This document shows, one piece after another, positions 45,854 to 57,966 of a stretch of DNA of 64,000 bases (position 1 is the first letter of the stretch; every line of letters begins with the position of its first letter). The notes beneath the pieces are model-generated. The model saw nothing but the letters and a program-made list of their open reading frames with translations. It did no database searches and was not told where the DNA came from. The DNA is from Apricaphanius iberus. Its lineage: Eukaryota > Chordata > Actinopteri > Cyprinodontiformes > Aphaniidae. The translations under genes were made by a program, and so were the position numbers. Where the stretch lies: the NCBI GenBank assembly GCA_028564705.1, contig JAPXFQ010002762.1, positions 156,580 through 220,579 on the forward strand. The letters run 5' to 3'.

Positions 45854-48645
45854 TTAACATGGGAGCCAGTGCAGAGAAGCCAAAACAGGAGAAATGTGAT
45901 CTCTCTTTTTAATATTAATCAGAACTCTTGCTGCAGCATTTTGGTTCAACTGAAGACTTTTAATAGCATTTTGTGGACTTCCTGATAACAAGGAATTACA
46001 GTAGTCCTGCCTAGAAGTAACAAATGCATGGACTAGTTTCTCTGCGTCACTCCTGGACAGGAAATTTCTAATTCTAGCAATATTCCGGAGGTGAAAGAAA
46101 GAAATCTTAGAAACCTGTTTAATATGGAATTTATATGTCATGTCTTGGTCAAAAATTACACCGAGGTTCTTTACATTATTGCCAGAGGCCAAATTAATGT
46201 GATCCAGAGAAAGTGATTGATTTAGCAGTTTCCTTTTTGAAGGTTCTGGTCCAAAGACAAAAACTTTTGTCTTGTCTGAATTTAAAAGTAGAAAATTCAG
46301 GGTCATCCAGGTTTTTTTGTCTTCCAGACATGCTTGTAATCTACCATCAATCTAACTGATTGGTTTAATCAGGTTTTATGGATAAATATAGATGTATATC
46401 ATCAGAATAACTTTGGAAATTCAATCCATGTTGTCTAACTAGTTTACCAATTGGAAGCATATATATAGTAAAGAGAATCGGTCCAAGCACAGAACCCTGT
46501 GGTACTCCACAGGTAACCCTTGAGTGTGAAGATGTATCATTGACATGACATAGAATCTGTCAGACAGATGTTTTAAACCAGCCTAGTGCTGTTCCCTTGA
46601 TCCCTACAACATGTTCAGGCCTTTCTTAGAGAATATTATGATCGACTGTGTCAAAAGCAGCACTGAGATCTAACAAGACAGGAACAGTCACAAATCCATT
46701 ATCTGAGGCCGTTAAAATATAATTGATAACCTTTACCAGTGCTGTTTCAGTGCTATAATGAGCCCTAAAACCTGACGGAAATTCTTCAAACAGGTTGTTG
46801 CTGTTTAGCTGCTCACATACTTGATTAACAACTACTTTCTCAATAATTTCGGATAAGAAAGGAAGGATATAGGTCTGTAGTTAGCTAAATGATCTTGATT
46901 AAGGGAGGGTTTCTTAGGTAAAGGTTTAAATACAGCAACCTTAAATTCCTGAGGCCCATATGCATTTATCAAAGATACATTCAGCGTATCTAGAATAGGG
47001 ACAGTAACCAGAGGGAACACTTCCTTAAATAATTTGGTTGTTACTGGGTCTAACATACAAGTTGAGGGTTTAGATGAAGCTACTGTAATATTTATGATTA
47101 TTCCGAAAGTTCAACAGAATCAAAACGGTACAGACATAGACATGGTTCTACAGTTTTCTCTGATACTGCCTCATTTACTGCAAGAGAGTTAATCATGTTT
47201 GGGAGAATGCCAATGATTTTATTTTTAATATAATTTATTTTATTTTTGAAGAATCCCATAAAGTCATCACTACTGAGAGAAGGGGGAATAGTTGGCTCAA
47301 CAGAGCTATGACTCTGTGCAAGTTTGGCAACTGTACTAAAAAGAAACCTAGAATTGTTTTTATTTACCTCTATTAATGATGAGAAATATTCTGTTCTAGC
47401 TTGTCGAAGGGCGTTTTTATAAAGTAGTAGACTATTTTTCCAGATTAGAAAGGAATCATTTAAGTGTGTAGAGCGCCATTTTCTCTCCAGTTTCCTAGTA
47501 TTCTGCTTTTAAGTATACGCAACACTGCATTAAACCAGGGAGCCAAACTCCTATGGCTGATTACCTACTTTTTTAAGGGGGCTACACTGTCTAGTGCCAA
47601 AAGCAGTGAGGAAGTAATACTTTTAACCAGACCATCAATTTCTGAAGGGTTATTGTTGGAATTACTGCCATCCACTCTTGTATTCTCAGACGGATAGGGA
47701 AGCAAGAAGGGCACAGATTCTTTAAAACGTGTTACAGCACTGTCTGATAAAGTTCTACTGTCATAAAATTTTCATTCAGATTTTGGAACTTTGGGTAAAG
47801 TAAATTCAAAGGTTATCAAAAAATGGTCAGATAGGACTGGGTTATGTGGGAGGACTATTAGTTCATCACACTCAATGCCGTATGTCAGTACATAGTCTAA
47901 AGTGTGCTGACCAGAGTGTGTGGGTTCTTTCACTTTCTGAGTAAAACCAATTGAGTCCAAGATAATATTAAAGGCTGCAGTTAGGCTATCACTTTCAATG
48001 TCCATGTGAATATTGAAATCCCCTATTATAATTACCTGATCAATGTTTAAAACTAAATCAGATAAAAAATCTGAGATCTGGTCCAAGAATTGAGAGTAAG
48101 GGCCTGGTGGACGATACAAAAAGACAAACAAAAGTGGTTTTAATGTTTTGCAGCTTGGATGAGGAAAACTAAGGATTGGAGCTGTAGTTAATAACTGGTC
48201 TAGGGCGAATTTCCAAATCTGAATGAAAGATTGTTGCAACTCCTCCTCCTTGCCCAGTACTTCTAGGAATGTGAAAATTTTGATAATTGGAAGGAGATGA
48301 CTCATTTATAATTACAAAATCCTCCTGCTGTAACCACGTTTCTGATATGCAAAATAGATCAATTTTATTATCACATATTAAGTCATTTACTAATAAAGTC
48401 TTTGAGGAAAGGAATCTTATGTTCAGTAAACCACATCTAATTGCCCTTTTTCCTTGTTTGGTCCGAGTCGTATTTATTTTAATGAGATTTTCATAGTTTG
48501 CTTTTGTCAGGTTAACTTTTAGTCTATTTGATTTCGGCTGTGGGCAAGACACTGTCTCAATGGGGTATTGAGTGGGTAACAGTACAGATACTGCAGAGAG
48601 GTGGGTTAAACTACGACTCTGCTTCCTGGTCTGGACCCTGGTTTG
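45854..48645 (-). pseudogene. L2 ORF2 of copy B, multiply disrupted
   Basis: In frame after the ORF1 UGA (48648-48646) the antisense reads through '[15 protein letters not shown]', '[20 protein letters not shown]' and '[20 protein letters not shown]'. Later segments give 'GDFNIHMDIESDSLTAAFN', '[12 protein letters not shown]', 'PKLLRK' and '[20 protein letters not shown]'. The YADD region near 46400 reads only in broken form. Several frameshifts and stops separate the parts. The order and motifs match copy C throughout. Confidence 0.8.
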
Positions 48646-49492
48646 TCAGTGTTTTGAAGGACTAATAAATCTGTCCAGATTTCTAGAAAGAAGAGCAGCT
48701 CCATCCAAAGTGGGATGGAGGCTGTTTCTCCAGATCAGACCAGGTTTTCCCCAAAAAAGTTTTCCAATTATCTATGTAGCCCACGTTGTTTGGTGGACAC
48801 CACTCAGACAACCATCGATTAAATGTCAGCATGCGGCTAAACATGTCGTCACTTGTCCGATCTCGCAGGGGACCAGAAAAGATTACAGAGTCTGACATCT
48901 TTTTAACAAACTTACACACCGAAGCAACATTAATTTTAATGACCTCTGGGTGTCATTACCGCCAGCGTGAATAACAATCTTACTGTATTTACACTTATCC
49001 TTAGCCAGCAGTTTCAGGTGGGATTTTATGTTGCCTATTCTAGGCCCTGGAAAACATTTGACTATGGTTGATGGTGTCTCTAATGCCATGGCTCGGACTA
49101 TTGAACTGCCAATTACCAGAGTCTGTTTCTCAGTGGGTGCATCACTGAGTGACAGGTTGTTGGTGCCCTTTGGGCTGGGAACTATGCTTTCTATGTACCG
49201 TCACCCAGTCGGCCTGAGATCCCAGCTTGGTGGGTTCTGTTGAAGAACCGCTTGGTGATTCTATCCTTGTTGGCTCTGCGCTGGCTAATGGGCCACAACT
49301 ATTTACTGGATTCTCAACAGCGCGGAGCCGGGCCTCTAACTCTGAAACCCTCACCTCCAAAGCTACGAAAATGCTAAATTTATTACACTTACCATTATCA
49401 TTAAAGGAGGCGGGGGAGTAACTAAACATCTGACACAGAGAACAGGAGAGAGGAGCCACAGAGGGAGAAAGAGATGGAAGAGAAGTAGCCAT
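48646..49492 (-). pseudogene. L2 ORF1 of copy B (zinc-ribbon-like, coiled coil, SGNH)
   Basis: Starts MATSLPSLSPSVAPLSCSLC at 49492. The second cysteine pair of the zinc-ribbon-like motif is changed (CNKF instead of CNKC). The coiled-coil block 'VRVSELEARLRAVE' is conserved. Later pieces include 'IVIHAGGNDTQRSLK' (Asn block of SGNH) and 'DSVIFSGPLRDRTSDDMFSR'. It ends 'LDRFISPSKH' followed by UGA and CAA. Internal frameshifts (about 49140 and 48690) make it inactive. Confidence 0.8.
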
Positions 49493-49722
49493 AGCTGCTA
49501 CGAAACTAAGCTAGCGAGCTAGCGAGATCTTAGCACACCAAGAACAACCATGTGAAACACAGAGGGTTGCCAAAATGTAAAGTACACCAACTGGAAATTA
49601 GTGTAGTAGTGTGCTTTTGTTTTAAAATAACTTAGAAAGACCTCAACAAAGAGAAAAATAGCTCAATCGAAGAGAATCTGAGCACCAAGCAGCTCCGAGG
49701 AGCTCAGCAGTGACAAGGAAGT

Positions 49723-50340
49723 CCATCCATCCGTCTTCTTCCGCTTATCCGGGGTCGGGTCGTGGGGCAGTAGCCTAAGGAGAGAGACCCAGACTTCCCC
49801 CTCCCCAGCCAATTGGGCCCGCTCCTCGGGAGGGATCCCGAGGCGTTCCCAGGCCAGCTGGGAGACATAGTCCCTCTAGCGAGTCCTGGGTCTTCCCCTG
49901 GGCCTCCTCCCGGTGGGATGTGCCCGGAACAACCTCACCAGGGAGGGGTCCAGGAGGCATCCTGACCAGATGTGCGAGCCACCTCAACTGGCTCCTCTCG
50001 ATGTGGACCCTATCTCTAAGAGAGACCCAAAAAGACCCACCCAAATTTCGTGACCATAGATGAGGGTAGGAACATAGATCGACCGGTAAATCGAGAGCTT
50101 TGCCATTTGGCTCAGCTCTCTCTTTACCACGATCCCCCGCTCCATTTTTCCCTCATTCGTGAACAAGACCCCCAGATTCTTGAACTCCTCCACTTGAGGA
50201 AGGACCCCATCCCCGACCCGAAGAAGGCACCCTACCCTTTTCCGGCTCAAGACCATGGTCTCGGATTTGGAGGTGTTGATCCTCATCCCAGGAAGTGACG
50301 CAGCAAATGTTGCAATACTCACAATGTCCACCATCACCAG
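49723..50340 (-). mobile_element. Antisense LINE fragment (same family as 43122-43535), internally deleted
   Basis: The 3' tail 'catccatccgtcttcttccg' (antisense) starts it. Antisense frames give 'HIERSQLRWLAHLVRMPPGP' and, further upstream, 'SKSETMVLSRKRVGCLLRVG', 'VEEFKNLGVLFTNEGKMERG' and 'LSIYRSIYVPTLIYGHEIW'. These are two parts of one RT C-terminal region. The stretch between them is shorter than expected near 49985-50040, and the 'AAEMSFLRRVAG' block seen in the 43-kb copy is absent. Confidence 0.7.
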
Positions 50341-51439
50341 TTGTCAATATTTTAAAAATAATTAGAAGAAAAAACATCTTTCTTGGTCAGTTCATCTTTC
50401 TCACATCTCTGTTTCTGTGCTGTACACAGCTTGCTGGACATCTCTGCTGAGACCAGGGAAAGAGGATTCTGTAAAAAAAAAAGACCACATCAGAATAAAT
50501 AAATGCTAAATAAAACATAATTCCAAAACACTCCACAGGACATAAATTATTAGATTTTTATGATAATGAACTGATATTAGAGTTGATTAAATTAATTGTA
50601 TTGTTCCAGCAGCTCCAAGAAGTGAAGTACAGGCTGCTGATGTATATAGAGGTAGAGTTGGCAATGTTGCATGATGTGCTGAAAAGGTTTGATAAGATTT
50701 GAACGTAGTTTGTTGCTTTATGAAAGATTAAATTCCAGACTTGAAAAAAACATGCGTGCCGTCACATGAAACCTACAGCTTAATTACTATGCCAACATGT
50801 AGAGATAATTAAATATTACAAAAATAAACTGTGCTAGTATTTATCTAGTATTCATCATTAGTTTGCAGAAATATGTCACTGTAAGCAGCTAATAAATATA
50901 TCCTATACCAAGCCATTAAAATGTGATACACACAGGAAAGCTGAACACCTTTTTTCACTTCGTTCTCAAAGATTAAAGAAAATGTGCTGCTAATTATTAA
51001 TGTATACACCTGGTGACTCCATTTTACGCTACACAATAGACAGCTATCTGGCTTCTCAACAGGCTCCTTTTAGGATACTTTAGAAAACGGCCATTATTAC
51101 TCCAAAATATAAAAAAGTAGTAAGCACAAACAGCTTGCGAAATAGACCGTAATTGTCTCAATTCACACATTCGACTCTAAACAATGGGGCGAGTTTGCTA
51201 GTTTACATTCAGTTTAACAATAATACAGACGTGAAACTAAAGCCATTTACATACCTAAAAGGGCTTTCATGTGAACTAGTAACAATATAACAGTTTGAAG
51301 AAGGCCAAATATACTTTGTAGACGTGATGCATGGCGAATGTTTGACTCTTCGCAGGCTTAGTATTGAAGCCCAGTTGGTCCGTTGGACAATACCACCGTA
51401 AGGCTGGTGCCGGCTCTTGTTGGTCAGGGCTCTTCTACC
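50341..51439. other. Non-coding stretch
   Basis: No recognisable domain or repeat terminus on either strand. Confidence 0.4.
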
Positions 51440-51790
51440 AGTCATTGCTCTGCACCCTCGGAGTGAGCAGTAGGAGGTAGATGGGCGACGACAGCTGAGA
51501 CGTGCTTGACCACTGCCAGATCTCGAATCGTGGCAAGGAACTGTCTGAGCTTGTCAATAAGGAGCTTTGTTGATTTGGGTGTTGAGAGGCTCTGCAGGCA
51601 GTTGTTGTCCACATAGAAACACTGCTCAATGGATGCGTTATGTCTTCATTGCCTTCAATGTGGTCTTTGACATGTCTTTGCAGTGCAAATGTGGCGCAGC
51701 AAGGGCTGCTGGTTGTTCCAAATGGCAGGACGCACAGCTGATAGACCTCAGGTTGCTATTCCCGTTGCCAGTTTCTCCAGATGAATCTTA
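51440..51790 (-). pseudogene. BEL/Pao-like reverse transcriptase scrap
   Basis: Antisense reading gives 'ATGIATRGLSAVRPAIWNNQ', then 'CFYVDNNCLQSLSTPKSTKL', 'LIDKLRQFLATIRDLAVVK' and 'HVSAVVAHL'. The 'FYVD' block followed by 'CLQS' is the catalytic region of BEL/Pao RTs ('FYVDDCL.S'), with the second Asp changed to Asn. Stops interrupt it. No LTR found. Confidence 0.5.
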
Positions 51791-53189
51791 GTAGTGTCTC
51801 GGTCCGTGTACATTCAGGCAGTTGTTTTTTTGGTTTAAAACAAAAAATGAAAAAACAAAAACACACTCGTTTTCGTTTTTTAATTTTTTGTTTCACATGA
51901 AAAAATGGATCACGAACCCTTATCTGATTTTTCGTAAGGAGTAATATTCTGAAGAAGTAAAGGACAGTGGAGGACGCCATAAAGCAGCAAGACAGGAGCC
52001 AAGCTGGACCACTTTTATGTTGAGCTAATGTTAAAGTAGGCTAAAAAATAAGCTAAAGCCCAACGTAAAACTGTGTAAATGCTGATGTATTAAGGTTTAG
52101 TTTTATGTATGCTGTGTGTATTTCAGATAAATGTCCTGTAAAGTCATCGCAGCAGGTGTCAGTGTTTAGCCAGCCTCTCTGTGGTACGAGCTTGTCCCTG
52201 CAATGTCAGAAAATTATTAGGGCAGACTGAAGGGAAGATGCCGCTGCTTTCTGAAAGTTACAACGTTTTTATTCCTTAAATGAAAAATTATGACTGTGAT
52301 ATCCATCTTATGAAAGTCTACTGGTGTGCTGGGCTGCTCTGCATGAAACTTATGAGAACTCATGAAATGATCCTAATGAACATATGGATGTTAATGATGT
52401 AAATAAACTTGTGACATGATTTTAAAATGTCTTCTCTTTTGTGTCCAGATAAAGCACTACAACAATGTGTATGTTCAAATAACAAGACAAATCCTACAGT
52501 TAAATATTTGAGATATGAGTAATATAATTGTTATCAAAGTAGTTTCGACAACTGCTTTAGATTGGAGTACTTGGTTTTACTTTGACATGGGTTTGTTGAA
52601 TCCATAGCACTTAGCAAACTTTAGTGCCTACTAATCTTTTGTCCTATGATTTATCCCAGGGGACCACAAACTGTGACTGCATGCTTAATAATCTAAAAAT
52701 AGATTATTGAAAATATTCAATAATCTCAAATATTTTGGAAATTCACTTATTTTGCAGTTCTATACAATTTTTACTTCATAACTGTCAGGGCAAAAGTTAT
52801 CTGATTTAGAAAGGTTGCTGATATGTCAAAAATTATTTAAGAAAATTTAATAAAGAACCCTTCAGTTGTTTCAGTGATGAGCCGTTAATATGTTTAGGTT
52901 TTACTATTGATTCTACCAGCCAGGGTATGTTTCGATAAAAATTACAAATCACAAAGCAAACAAATAATTTAGCCTAAACATTTTATTGTACAGGATGCTG
53001 TTTCAGGTGTCTGTGGGTCATGGCATGTAGAATCTCTCGAACCATCCCAAGGAATGTTTGATTGAAGGCAACATTCTGTGTAATCCCCCTTCATAAGCAA
53101 ACTTCCTGTTCCTGTGGATCACTGATAAATGATTAGCTGTCTTTGGAGTCTCTCTGAGCTGTGTCCAGGGTGTACCGGCCTCTCGTTTG
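51791..53189. other. Non-coding stretch
   Basis: AT-rich; no recognised coding, RNA or transposon feature. Confidence 0.4.
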
Positions 53190-53690
53190 GTGACTACAAG
53201 AGATACCAAACCTGTAGGATAGAGGTGTCAAAGGTATTCACATTCTGTACTCAAGTATTAGTATAGATACTACATACCACACCTCCCCAAATAACACACT
53301 TTTACTAAAGGCCATAATGACTGTTATATAAAAATCCTTTTATACATTGGGGATACACTAGGCACCGTATTTTAGCTGCATGTGTCCATCAAAATTAATG
53401 CATTTTAGTGTAATGCAAATAGATCAAAGAACTACATGTGCAGTACTGAGCATTAATACATGTTTCATTAACCAGAAGATATGATGATTAGTTGCCTATG
53501 TATAATGGTGTATCGTGGCACATTTTGTATAGAGTTTTTATGTTTATTTTTAATTTTAAAAAAATAATTAAAAAATGACCTAATGAAACTGAAATAAAAA
53601 GGCTATTTTTTAATATGCAAGGAGGAGAAAGCACAGATAATTGAAATATAAGGAGTAGAAGTAAAAAGTAGGCCAATTACTCCAGTAAAG
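53190..53690. repeat. Interspersed 'tactcaagta' repeat interrupted by L2 copy C
   Basis: Contains 'tcacattctgtactcaagta', 'ttagtatagatact' and, at the right, 'aggagtagaagtaaaaagta'. The flank on the other side of copy C (59088-59140) continues in kind: 'agtataaatacttaaaattt', 'ctacccaagtagga'. This is a familiar type of teleost MITE rich in 'actcaagta' motifs. The L2 inserted at 'ccagtaaag' / 'taaagtataaatac'. Confidence 0.5.
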
Positions 53691-53973
53691 AGTGAGTGAC
53701 TGGTGAGCGTGGAGACGTATCGCGTTGGTAAGACGTATCGCGTCATTTCCTGTTTTGTGACTAACTCGTTTGTAGCAAGTCGGTGTTTCTCTCTCTCTTG
53801 AACTGATCTAACTTTCTCTGTCAATAAGTTTTTTCTGAGTTGCTTAACACACAAACACATTAAAACGTTAATTTTCTTCACGGTTTAGGACTCTTTAAGC
53901 GTTTTACTGGGTTAATTACTTTGTTTTTAGGTAAGGTAAGGTACCGCTTGGTTAGCTTAGCTTTACGGCTAGC

Positions 53974-54870
53974 ATGGCTTCGGCAGCTTTCTCTCTTGTC
54001 CCTCCATCTCTCTCTACACCTCCTCCTCTTTCCTGCTCTCTCTGTCAGATGTTTAGTTACTCCTCCGCCTCATTTAGTGAAGTTGGTAGGTGTAATAAGT
54101 GCAGCATTTTTGTAGCTTTGGAGGCGAGGGTTTCTGAGCTAGAGGCCCGGCTCCGCGCTGTAGAACAGCCAGGCCCAGCAGTAGCTAGCGCGGAGTCAAC
54201 TAGGACAGGACCTAGCCGTCCTTCAACAGCTCCCGTGCAGCCGGGACCTCAGGCGAGCTGGGTGACGGTTCGTAGGAAGCCTAGCGCCAGACCCCAGTCC
54301 GCGGCCAACCTCCAGCCCCTTTCTCTGAACAATAGGTTCGCCCCGCTCAGCGACGCACCCGCCGAGCAGGAGAGGCCGATTCTTGTAATTGGCAGCTCCA
54401 TAGTTAGGAATGTGGCTCCAGAGACACGAAAGACCACCGTCAAATGCCTTCCAGGGGCCAGGGCTGCGGACATTAGGTCCCATCTGAAGCTTTTGGCCAA
54501 GGACAAACGGCGGTATAGCAGGATCGTTATCCATGCTGGTGGCAACGACACCCGGCGACGGCAGTCGGAGGTCACTAAAATTAGCGTAGCTTCGGTGTGT
54601 AGGGCTGCCAAAAAGATGTCTGACTCTGTAATTTTTTCTGGTCCCCTGCCTGATCGTACTAGCGATGACATGTACAGCCGTATGCTTTCGTTCCACCTTT
54701 GGTTGTCAAGGTGGTGTCCAGAAAACGATGTGGGCTACATTGATAACTGGGGGGCCTTCTGGGGAAAACCTGGACTGTTACGTAGAGACGGCATCCATCC
54801 CACCGAGGACGGAGCTTCGCTTCTTTCCAGGAACATTGATAGGGTTATCTCTAGTTCCCCAAAGCCGTGA
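53974..54870 (+). CDS. L2 ORF1 protein: zinc-ribbon-like, coiled coil and SGNH esterase
   Basis: 298 residues from ATG 53974, in a good context after 'ggctagc'. Cys21, Cys24, Cys40 and Cys43 form a CxxC...CxxC pair. Residues 46-64 ('VALEARVSELEARLRAVE') look like a short coiled coil. A Pro/Ser-rich linker follows to about residue 130. Residues 135-290 form an SGNH hydrolase fold: 'VIGSS' (Ser142, block I), Gly161, 'GGND' with Asn191, and 'DGIHPT' with Asp272 and His275. All four SGNH positions are present. The protein is expected to bind the LINE RNA; what the esterase acts on is unknown for the family. It ends in UGA followed by CAA and an in-frame ORF2. Confidence 0.9.
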   Translation: MASAAFSLVPPSLSTPPPLSCSLCQMFSYSSASFSEVGRCNKCSIFVALEARVSELEARLRAVEQPGPAVASAESTRTGPSRPSTAPVQPGPQASWVTVRRKPSARPQSAANLQPLSLNNRFAPLSDAPAEQERPILVIGSSIVRNVAPETRKTTVKCLPGARAADIRSHLKLLAKDKRRYSRIVIHAGGNDTRRRQSEVTKISVASVCRAAKKMSDSVIFSGPLPDRTSDDMYSRMLSFHLWLSRWCPENDVGYIDNWGAFWGKPGLLRRDGIHPTEDGASLLSRNIDRVISSSPKP

Positions 54871-57800
54871 CAACCCAGAGTCCAGCTCAGGGAACCCAGA
54901 GTCGAGCTCAGGGAACACAGAGTCCAGGTCAAGGAACAGGGACTGCCACCCACCCACTACCCTATAGAGATAGTTTCCCGTCCACTACCCAAAACTAATG
55001 AATTAAAAGTTAATGCTACTAGAGCAAAGTATAAAAATCTCATAAAGATAAATAAAACTCGGACTGAACATAAAAACAAATCAATTAAATGTGGTTTACT
55101 AAACATAAGATCTCTCCCCTCAAAAACACTCTTGGTAAATGACTTAATTTGTGAAAATAATATTGATTTGTTTTGTCTTGCAGAGACATGGTTGCAGGAA
55201 GAGGACCATGTCACAATAAATGAGTCAACTCCCCCTAGCTACTTAAACTTTAGTGTCCCTCGAAGTACTGGTCGAGGAGGTGGAGTAGCAACTATCTTTC
55301 ATTCCGATTTACTAATTAATCTCCAAAAAAATAATAGTTACAGTTCCTTTGAGCATCTAGTTTTTAGCTTTCCTCATACACATAACAAAGCAGTAAAGCC
55401 ACTTTTGTTTGTGGTCTTATATCGTCCACCAGGACCTTATTCTCAATTTTTAGATCAGATTTCAGATTTTCTATCTGACTTAGTTTTAAACACTGATAAA
55501 GTCATTATAGTCGGAGACTTCAATATTCATGTTGATAATGAAAGTGATAGTCTAAATACAGCTTTTCACACTATCCTAGACTCAATAGGCTTTACTCAAA
55601 ATGTGCAGGGACCAACACATTCTTGTCACCACACTTTAGATCTTGTGCTGACTTATGGCATTGACTGTGAAGAAATAACAGTCTTTCCACATAACCCTAT
55701 CCTGTCTGATCATTTCCTTATCACTTTTAAACTTACTCTAATGGATCATATCAAACCTGAAAGAAAACTTCATTATACCAGAACGTTATCAGACAACGCT
55801 GTAGCAAATTTTAAAGAAGCTCTTCCAACTTTAATTTCCTCAGTTTATAAATGCAGAACAGAAAACAGTGATTTAACTCGTGACCCCTCACAACTTGACA
55901 TTTTAGTTCATAGCGTTAATTCCTCCCTGCGTCGGGCAATAGACAAAGTTGCCCCCTTGAAAAGGAAGGTGGCTAGCCATAGAAGATTAACTCCCTGGTT
56001 TAATTTAGAGCTACGTACCCTAAAGCAGAATGTTAGAAAACTAGAGAGAAAATGGCGCTCCACGCATTTACATGATTCCTTTTTAATATGGAAAAATAGT
56101 TTATTGCTATATAAAAAGAGCCTTCACACAGCTAGAACAGCATATTATTCATCTTTAATCGAGGAGAATAAAAATAATCCTAGGTTTCTTTTTAATACAG
56201 TTGCCAAACTCACACAGGATCATAGCTCTATCGAGCCAACCATTCCCCAAGCTCTAAGCAGTGACGACTTCATGCAATTCTTTATAAATAAAATAGACTC
56301 CATAAAGAATAAGATAATTGGGAACCTTCCCAATATGCTTGCTTCCTCCTTAGTTAATGAGGCAGCCTCAAAAATGGTGGAACCTAATATATGCTTAAAC
56401 TGCTTTAATGCAGCCGAACTTTGTGATGTACTAAAATTATTAGCTTCATCTAAACCTTCAACTTGCGTTTTAGACCCAATCCCAACTAAACTCTTAAAAG
56501 AAGTTTTCCCTCTGATCGCTGCTCCAATTTTAAATATAATGAATCTATCCTTAGTCAATGGATATGTACCACAGGAGTTTAAGATTGCTGTAATTAAACC
56601 TCTACTTAAGAAACCCTCTCTTGATCAAAACGACTTAATTAACTATAGACCGATATCTAATCTTCCCTTCTTATCTAAAATTCTTGAGAAAATAGTTGCA
56701 CACCAGATATGTGAGCATTTAAACAATAATGAGCTGTTTGAGAAGTTTCAGTCAGGCTTTAGAGCTCATCACAGCACTGAAACAGCTCTGGTGAAGGTTA
56801 CTAATGATATTCTCATAGCCTCAGACAATGGACTGGTGACCATTCTGGTCCTGTTAGATCTCAGTGCTGCCTTTGACACTGTTGATCACAATATTCTCAT
56901 AGAAAGGCTTCAAAGTGTCGGTATAATAGGAACAGCACTAGGTTGGTTTAAATCTTATTTGTCTAACAGATTTCAGTTTGTTCAGGTAAACAATAGATCT
57001 TCCTCAACCTCAATAGTTACTTGCGGAGTACCACAGGGTTCAGTGCTTGGGCCGATTCTCTTTACTATATATATGCTTCCTATTGGTAAAATAATTAGGC
57101 AGCATGGGATAAAATTCCATAGTTACGCAGATGATACACAGCTATATCTATCCATAAATCCTGATGAATCCAATCAGTTAGGTAGACTACAGGCATGTCT
57201 GGAAGACATAAAAACTTGGATGACTCTAAACTTCTTGCTTCTAAATTCTGATAAAACAGAAGTTGTCGTCTTTGGACCAGAAGCTCTGAAAAAGAAACTA
57301 CTTAGTCAGCCCCTTCACCTGGACGGCATTAAATTAGCCTCCAGTAATAAAGCAAAAAACCTCGGTGTCATTTTTGACCAAGATATGTCATTTAGAACTT
57401 ACATTAAAGAAGTCTGTAGGATTTCCTTTTTTCACCTTAGGAATATTGCAAAAATTAGAACCATCCTGTCCAGGAATGATGCTGAAAAACTAGTCCATGC
57501 CTTTGTTACTTCAAGGCTGGATTACTGTAACTGTCTATTATCAGGTAGTCCACAGAATACAATTAAAAGTCTTCAGTTAGTTCAAAATGCTGCTGCTAGG
57601 ATTCTGATGAATATTAAAAGAAGAGATCACATTTCCCCTGTTTTAGCTTCTCTTCACTGGCTCCCAGTAAAATCTAGAATAGAATTCAAGATCCTCCTTC
57701 TGACATATAAAGCCCTTAATAATCTAGCTCCATCATACATAAGAGACCTGATTGTTCCATATGTTCCTAACAGAGACCTTCGCTCTCAGACTGCAGGTTT

Positions 57801-57966
57801 ACTGGTAGTTCCTAGGATTTCTAAAAGTAGAATGGGTGGCAGATCTTTCAGCTATCAGGCTCCCCTCCTATGGAACCGGCTCCCAGGGTTGGTTCGTGAA
57901 GCAGACAATTTGTCTATCTTTAAAACTAGGCTAAAAACTTTCCTCTTTGACAAAGCTTACAGTTAG
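54871..57966 (+). CDS. L2 ORF2: endonuclease and reverse transcriptase
   Basis: 1031 codons open from the base after the ORF1 UGA, in the same frame as ORF1. There is no ATG before the endonuclease: the first in-frame ATG is near 55742, already past the 'SDH' catalytic block. Endonuclease motifs: 'AETWLQ' (about 55183), 'GDFNIH' (55513-55530) and 'SDHFLI' (55705). RT: '[14 protein letters not shown]' (motif A, about 56851), '[13 protein letters not shown]' (motif B) and YADD at 57124-57135. The C-terminus ends '[13 protein letters not shown]'. It nicks target DNA and copies the LINE RNA in place. Residues 2-22 are a repeat-rich linker. Expression by UGA readthrough or non-AUG reinitiation is inferred from the missing AUG. 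Confidence 0.9.
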   Translation, partial: QPRVQLREPRVELREHRVQVKEQGLPPTHYPIEIVSRPLPKTNELKVNATRAKYKNLIKINKTRTEHKNKSIKCGLLNIRSLPSKTLLVNDLICENNIDLFCLAETWLQEEDHVTINESTPPSYLNFSVPRSTGRGGGVATIFHSDLLINLQKNNSYSSFEHLVFSFPHTHNKAVKPLLFVVLYRPPGPYSQFLDQISDFLSDLVLNTDKVIIVGDFNIHVDNESDSLNTAFHTILDSIGFTQNVQGPTHSCHHTLDLVLTYGIDCEEITVFPHNPILSDHFLITFKLTLMDHIKPERKLHYTRTLSDNAVANFKEALPTLISSVYKCRTENSDLTRDPSQLDILVHSVNSSLRRAIDKVAPLKRKVASHRRLTPWFNLELRTLKQNVRKLERKWRSTHLHDSFLIWKNSLLLYKKSLHTARTAYYSSLIEENKNNPRFLFNTVAKLTQDHSSIEPTIPQALSSDDFMQFFINKIDSIKNKIIGNLPNMLASSLVNEAASKMVEPNICLNCFNAAELCDVLKLLASSKPSTCVLDPIPTKLLKEVFPLIAAPILNIMNLSLVNGYVPQEFKIAVIKPLLKKPSLDQNDLINYRPISNLPFLSKILEKIVAHQICEHLNNNELFEKFQSGFRAHHSTETALVKVTNDILIASDNGLVTILVLLDLSAAFDTVDHNILIERLQSVGIIGTALGWFKSYLSNRFQFVQVNNRSSSTSIVTCGVPQGSVLGPILFTIYMLPIGKIIRQHGIKFHSYADDTQLYLSINPDESNQLGRLQACLEDIKTWMTLNFLLLNSDKTEVVVFGPEALKKKLLSQPLHLDGIKLASSNKAKNLGVIFDQDMSFRTYIKEVCRISFFHLRNIAKIRTILSRNDAEKLVHAFVTSRLDYCNCLLSGSPQNTIKSLQLVQNAAARILMNIKRRDHISPVLASLHWLPVKSRIEFKILLLTYKALNNLAPSYIRDLIVPYVPNRDLRSQTAGLLVVPRISKSRMGGRSFSYQAPLLWNRLPGLVREADNLSIFKTRLKTFLFDKAYS
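54874..54936 (+). repeat. Three 21-bp in-frame units in the ORF1-ORF2 linker
   Basis: Units at 54874, 54895 and 54916, each like CCCAGAGTCCAGCTCAGGGA plus A, coding for P-R-V-(Q/E)-L-R-E type heptads in the ORF2 frame. Copy A has a single unit (9492-9512). The difference, 42 bases, keeps the frame. It starts three bases after the UGA. Confidence 0.9.

Larger units (their letters stand above)
45130..49720 (-). mobile_element. L2 LINE copy B, antisense, decayed
   Basis: Contains antisense 3' UTR ('agtggagaggaaaaactctg'), ORF2, ORF1 and about 230 bp of 5' leader. The sequence is clearly more diverged from copies A and C than those are from each other, so it is an older insertion or another subfamily. 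The (GAATT)n tail is missing. The 5' side ends where another LINE's 3' tail begins at 49723. Confidence 0.85.

Noticed and set aside
54223..54696. 157-codon antisense frame over L2 ORF1
   Set aside because: Mirror frame of ORF1; no motif of its own.
56220..56558. 112-codon antisense frame over L2 ORF2
   Set aside because: Shadow of the RT-coding strand; the same frame exists in copy A at 10797-11135 for the same reason.
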